Made by a program: the position numbers and the translations under genes. From contig NZ_LVCF01000004.1 in the NCBI RefSeq assembly GCF_001594145.1, positions 1 to 64,000 of the forward strand: a stretch of DNA of 64,000 nt, read 5' to 3'. The stretch is from Branchiibius sp. NY16-3462-2. GTDB taxonomy: Bacteria > Actinomycetota > Actinomycetes > Actinomycetales > Dermatophilaceae. The notes beneath the pieces were generated by a model. That model did not search any database, had not been told where the DNA came from, and saw only the letters and a program-made list of their open reading frames with translations. Positions 61,025 through 64,000 of this stretch are shown here, in pieces (positions within the stretch are counted from its first letter, which is position 1; every line of letters starts with the position of its first letter).

Positions 61025-61493
61025 CGCCGTCGTGATCACCTGCTCCAACCGGGCCGCCAACGGCACGTACGCCGATCGCTCCGGCCCGCTGCTGGTGGAC
61101 GCGCTGCGGGGGTGGGGTTTCGAGTGCTCGCCACCGGTCGTCGTACCCGATGGCCCACCCGTCGGGGAGGCGTTGCGTGCAGCCATCGCCGGGGGCGCGG
61201 ACGTCGTACTCACAACGGGCGGAACGGGATTGACGCCCACCGATCAGACGCCGGAACAGACCGCGCCGCTACTGACCAGCGAGGTGCCGGGTATCGCGGA
61301 GGCACTGCGGGCCGCTGGAGTCACGGCCGGCGTCCCCACGGCGATGCTGTCGCGGGGGCTCGCCGGACTGGCCGACCGGACACTGATCGTGAACCTGCCC
61401 GGCTCGTCCGGGGGCGTGCGCGATGCGATCGCGGTGCTGGAGCCGGTGCTGGTGCATGCCGTCCAGCAGATCGCCGGTGGCGACCATGGCTAG
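61017..61493 (+). CDS. mogA: Molybdopterin adenylyltransferase (MogA/MoaB family)
   Basis: 158 aa. VITCSNRAANGTYADRSGP opening, then ADVVLTTGGTGLTPTDQTPE (about residues 62-80), PGIAEALRA and the late LIVNLPGSSGGVRDAI. It adenylates molybdopterin before molybdenum insertion by MoeA. ATG 61017 overlaps the moaC stop by 8 bp. Confidence 0.93.
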   Translation: MPDAVVITCSNRAANGTYADRSGPLLVDALRGWGFECSPPVVVPDGPPVGEALRAAIAGGADVVLTTGGTGLTPTDQTPEQTAPLLTSEVPGIAEALRAAGVTAGVPTAMLSRGLAGLADRTLIVNLPGSSGGVRDAIAVLEPVLVHAVQQIAGGDHG

Positions 61494-62094
61494 CGTGTGG
61501 CCGGTGCGGTTGGAGCAGGACTGGAACGGCACGCGGGTCGTCCTGCGGCCGTTGCGGTCTCGCGCTGACAAGCGCGAGTTCATGACGTTGCGGGAGGCCA
61601 ATGCGGCGTGGACGCGACCCTGGGACTCGACCTCCCCCAAGGGGCCGCGCATCGTGAGCTTCGGGGAGCTGGTCCGCGAGCAGAATCAAGAAGCCCGGCA
61701 CGGACGGATGCTGCCGTTCGCGGTCGAGGTGGATGGTCGCCTGGGCGGCCAGATGCACCTGTTCGGGATCAGCCGCGGAGCACTGCTCTCGGGGGCGGCG
61801 GGGTACTGGATCAGCCAACGGTTCGCCGGACGGGGGATCACGCCGTGCGCCCTGGCGATGCTGATCGATCACGCGTTCGGGCCGTGTGGATTGCACCGTG
61901 TCGAGGTCAACATCCGGCCGGACAACGCCCGATCCCTCCGCGTCGCAGCCAAACTCGGGCTGCGCGACGAAGGGATCCGCGAGCGCTACCTGCATATCGA
62001 CGGTGCGTGGCACGACCACCGCAGTTTCGCGATCACCGCGGAGGAGACCGGCGGGGTGTCACTGGTCGAACGGTTGCGGGCGACGGTCAGTTAG
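61486..62094 (+). CDS. rimJ: RimJ/RimL-type ribosomal protein N-acetyltransferase
   Basis: 202 aa GNAT protein. PVRLEQDWNGTRVVLRPLR opening, GYWISQRFAGRGITPCALAM (acetyl-CoA site), HRVEVNIRPDNARSLRVA and KLGLRDEGIRERYLHIDG: RimJ/RimL pattern. It probably acetylates a protein N-terminus. ATG 61486 overlaps the mogA stop by 8 bp. In corynebacteria a rimJ gene lies in the same glp-glpR cluster. Confidence 0.88.
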   Translation: MASVWPVRLEQDWNGTRVVLRPLRSRADKREFMTLREANAAWTRPWDSTSPKGPRIVSFGELVREQNQEARHGRMLPFAVEVDGRLGGQMHLFGISRGALLSGAAGYWISQRFAGRGITPCALAMLIDHAFGPCGLHRVEVNIRPDNARSLRVAAKLGLRDEGIRERYLHIDGAWHDHRSFAITAEETGGVSLVERLRATVS

Positions 62095-62101
62095 TAGCCA
62101 C

Positions 62102-62122
62102 CGCAGGCACATCGCAGGCACA
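62102..62122 (+). repeat. Direct repeat upstream of sepX
   Basis: CGCAGGCACA at 62102-62111 and 62113-62122, an 11-bp period (about one helical turn), ending 49 bp before the sepX -10. Possible activator site; could be chance. Confidence 0.3.
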
Positions 62123-62171
62123 GAATCCCCGACACACCAGGCAAATCCGCGGTTTCCGAGGTCACACGCCA

Positions 62172-62177
62172 TAACGT
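62172..62177 (+). promoter_or_regulatory. -10 element of a probable leaderless sepX promoter
   Basis: TAACGT ends six bases before GTG 62184. Confidence 0.45.
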
Positions 62178-62183
62178 CGGAGC

Positions 62184-63137
62184 GTGCCCGCGCCCAGCAG
62201 TTTGATCTTCGTCGTCATCATCCTGATCTGGGCTGCTTATCTGTTGCAGCACTGGATCCGTCGCCGCGAGGCACTGGCGACGGCGCGCTCGGTCGACCGC
62301 TTTTCCGAGGCCATGCGCGTTCTTGATCGACGTGGCGTGATTGCCGATAGCGGTGCGGTCGCCATGGAACTCGACGGTGAGCAGGCGCGGCCCGCGCTGC
62401 CCGCAGTGAGCGTCAAACCCGAGCGCATCTCGTTGCGTGCGGGGTCCCTCCCGGCGGCCCGTGATGCCGCAGTCACTACGACGGAAGAGGTTGCCGTGCA
62501 GGAGAAGTCGTCGATCATGCAGGCGCCGGTCCAGGTCGGCAACCGGTTGATGAAGGCGTTGGGCCGCCTCGACCGGCGCAAGGTCCGCGGGGTCTGCCTG
62601 CTGGTGTCGCTGGCGCTGTTGGTGATCACGACGCTGCTGGCGCCCTTCGGCCTGGTGCCGTGGTGGTCGCCCATCCTGATGCTGCTGGTGACCGGTGGTG
62701 TGGTCGCGTGGTTGCGATCGGCGGCGCTGAAGCAACAGGCCGCATCCGGTGTACGTCGACCAGTGGCTCCTCGTCCGGCCGTCCGGACCTCGGCGCAGGT
62801 GGGCGGTGCGCGCCGGCAGCCGTTGCAGGCTCCCGTGGCTCCGGCTGCCGTGAACACCGTCGAGCCGGTCTACGCACCCGTGCACGAGGTGTACGACGTG
62901 GCCCCGGTCGCAGCATCCGTGGTCGAAGTACCCCAGCCGGCCACCGGCAGCCCTTGGGAGCCCGTCCAGGTCCCGCGACCGACGTACACGATGAAGGAAG
63001 AGGCGCCGCGGCCCGCTCCGGCGCCGGCGGCGGTCACCCCGGCGTACGAGCAGATGCCGGTCGAGGACCTGCCGTTCGACGGTATGGCGCTGGACCTGGA
63101 GGACGACGACGTGCGTCCGGTCTACCGCGCCGGCTGA
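62184..63137 (+). CDS. sepX: Divisome membrane protein SepX/GlpR
   Basis: 317 aa. N-terminal membrane helix (SLIFVVIILIWAAYLLQHW), then a conserved cytoplasmic stretch RRREALATARSVDRFSEAMRVL, two further hydrophobic segments (about 135-150 and 157-172), and a Pro/Ala/Val-rich C-terminal tail ending DLPFDGMALDLEDDDVRPVY. This is the layout of actinobacterial SepX (Streptomyces) and GlpR (Corynebacterium), which place FtsZ or Glp at the septum. It ends the galU-moeA-moaC-mogA-rimJ cluster. GTG start at 62184 with a leaderless-type -10. Confidence 0.9.
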   Translation: MPAPSSLIFVVIILIWAAYLLQHWIRRREALATARSVDRFSEAMRVLDRRGVIADSGAVAMELDGEQARPALPAVSVKPERISLRAGSLPAARDAAVTTTEEVAVQEKSSIMQAPVQVGNRLMKALGRLDRRKVRGVCLLVSLALLVITTLLAPFGLVPWWSPILMLLVTGGVVAWLRSAALKQQAASGVRRPVAPRPAVRTSAQVGGARRQPLQAPVAPAAVNTVEPVYAPVHEVYDVAPVAASVVEVPQPATGSPWEPVQVPRPTYTMKEEAPRPAPAPAAVTPAYEQMPVEDLPFDGMALDLEDDDVRPVYRAG

Positions 63138-63196
63138 GGCCGCTCGACCGATTCGGAGCCTGCGGCGGCCCGATGTTATGGTTGCTTCCGCTTCAA

Positions 63197-63272
63197 GGGG
63201 CTGTGGCGCAGTTGGTAGCGCGTCTCGTTCGCAATGAGAAGGCCAGGGGTTCGAATCCCCTCAGCTCCACCA
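63197..63272 (+). tRNA. tRNA-Ala (anticodon CGC)
   Basis: 76 nt with CCA encoded. Acceptor GGGGCTG pairs with CAGCTCC (one G-T); D arm GCGCAGTTGGTAGCGC; anticodon arm TCTCG-TTCGCAA-TGAGA gives CGC; T arm AGGGG-TTCGAAT-CCCCT. Confidence 0.95.
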
Positions 63273-63281
63273 AACCACTGA

Positions 63282-63314
63282 TGACCGGGCACGCTTGATC
63301 GCCCGGTCATTTCT
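63282..63314 (+). terminator. Rho-independent terminator after tRNA-Ala
   Basis: TGACCGGGC pairs with GCCCGGTCA across a ten-base loop, followed by TTTCT. 10 bp after the tRNA end. Confidence 0.75.
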
Positions 63315-63350
63315 CATGGTGAGGTGCGGTGCGCACTCCCGTGGCTCTCG

Positions 63351-63953
63351 TCAGCGACGCACGAGGGGCAGAAGCATGGTGTCGACGATGGTTCTGATGC
63401 GCTCGTCGGACACCGGCTCCGGATTCATCAACAAGTCGTGCCGGATGAGGTCGAAGGGCAGGGCGAGCACGGCCGGATCGATCTGCGCCAGATCGATCTC
63501 GCCGCGCTCGTCGGCACGCTCGTAGAGGGTCATCATCCGCGACGCGCGCTGGTCGCCGAAGACCCGGTCACGCACCTGCTCCGGGCTGAGACCGGTCCGC
63601 GCTGCGAGCCCGCCGAATGCGGCGGCGACAGCGGGTAGGAAGAAGCTGTCTCCGGATGCGCCCATCCCGGTGAGGGCGGCAATCAGGTCTCCCCGAAGCG
63701 TCCCGGTGTCGGGCAGCTCGAGGGTGTGCTCGGCCCGGTAGTGCGCCAGTGCCGCGAGCACCAGTTCGTCCTTGTTCGGCCAGCGGCGGTACAGCACGGG
63801 CTCGCTGGTGCCCGCCCGCCTGGCCACCGAGTCCATGGTCAGGTTGCCGTAGCCGGTGGCGACGAGCTCGGCCCACCCTGCATCCAGGATCGCGGCTTCG
63901 AGCTCGCGCCCGCGGCGGCGGCGAGGGGCCGAGGTGGGCGTGGAGGAGGTCAC
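63351..63953 (-). CDS. TetR-family regulator
   Basis: 200 aa from GTG 63953. Helix-turn-helix LTMDSVARRAGTSEPVLYRRW (about residues 38-57), then NKDELVLAALAHYRAEHT and a TetR_C_16-like ligand domain. GTG is six bases after TAAGAT, so it may be leaderless. A palindrome lies just before this -10. The regulated gene is probably beyond the right edge of the window. Confidence 0.88.
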   Translation of the reverse strand: MTSSTPTSAPRRRRGRELEAAILDAGWAELVATGYGNLTMDSVARRAGTSEPVLYRRWPNKDELVLAALAHYRAEHTLELPDTGTLRGDLIAALTGMGASGDSFFLPAVAAAFGGLAARTGLSPEQVRDRVFGDQRASRMMTLYERADERGEIDLAQIDPAVLALPFDLIRHDLLMNPEPVSDERIRTIVDTMLLPLVRR

Positions 63954-63964
63954 GAGGCGATCTT

Positions 63965-63982
63965 AGAAAGTATTGCCTTTCT
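63965..63982. promoter_or_regulatory. Palindrome upstream of the last TetR gene
   Basis: AGAAAG (63965-63970) and CTTTCT (63977-63982) around six bases. It touches the -10 (TAAGAT on the minus strand, 63960-63965), so binding should block this promoter. Likely autoregulatory operator shared with a divergent gene to the right. Confidence 0.55.
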
Positions 63983-64000
63983 TGCCAAGATGACCTACCG

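Overview
The window is high-GC DNA from an actinobacterium. SepX/GlpR, a 13E12-type DUF222 protein, an actinobacterial Tad locus without a secretin, and many leaderless promoters (TANNNT about 6-7 nt before the start codon) support this. Gene style resembles Micrococcales (Dermacoccaceae/Intrasporangiaceae-like), but that rank is a guess.

Layout. 1-1251: an IS30-like element edge interrupts a DUF222 (HNH-type) gene. 1.4-3.0 kb: small membrane protein, cupin, P-loop kinase and GNAT genes. 3.0-8.6 kb: a glyoxylate/glycerate operon (hyi-glxR-gcl-glxK) divergent from an IclR regulator, with three copies of a 15-bp operator-like palindrome. 8.6-11.4 kb: a 2OG-Fe(II) oxygenase, a serine hydrolase and a glycine-zipper protein.

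11.4-31.7 kb: a large Tad (tight adherence) pilus region. One minus-strand series of 18 genes runs from a zinc-ribbon protein through cpaB, a cpaE-tadE fusion, tadE, tadA, tadB, tadC, a histidine kinase and response regulator, flp and a TadG-like protein. It continues into two tandem copies of an OmpA-like/lipoprotein pair and a large protein with a prepilin head, then a lipoprotein and a small membrane protein. A second copy of that last three-gene module (28.2-30.6 kb) lies on the other side of the locus, with two paralogous membrane proteins and, further on, the prepilin peptidase. Five window proteins carry a G-xxxx-E prepilin site, so the peptidase probably matures the pilin, the pseudopilins, both large proteins and the fusion.

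31.9-42.7 kb: PhyH oxygenase, DUF4331 protein, M15 peptidase, a coiled-coil gene altered by a 53-bp tandem duplication, an MFS pump with TetR, an Mrr-type restriction nuclease followed by an hsdM remnant, tRNA-Arg(CCU), gamma carbonic anhydrase and an AI-2E-type permease. 42.7-48.2 kb: a VWA protein and a 1201-aa helicase-like protein that lacks the catalytic Walker residues. 48.2-52.8 kb: mscL, a SAF protein, an MTA phosphorylase, an FmdB zinc ribbon, a cation/proton antiporter and 5-formyl-THF cyclo-ligase.

52.8-63.1 kb: galU-moeA(glp)-moaC-mogA-rimJ-sepX, a cluster tied to molybdopterin synthesis and to the Glp/GlpR (SepX) divisome link. It is split by an acyl-CoA ligase, a TetR regulator and a single-chain biotin-dependent acyl-CoA carboxylase that share a perfect 24-bp palindrome. 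The window ends with tRNA-Ala(CGC), a terminator and a TetR regulator.
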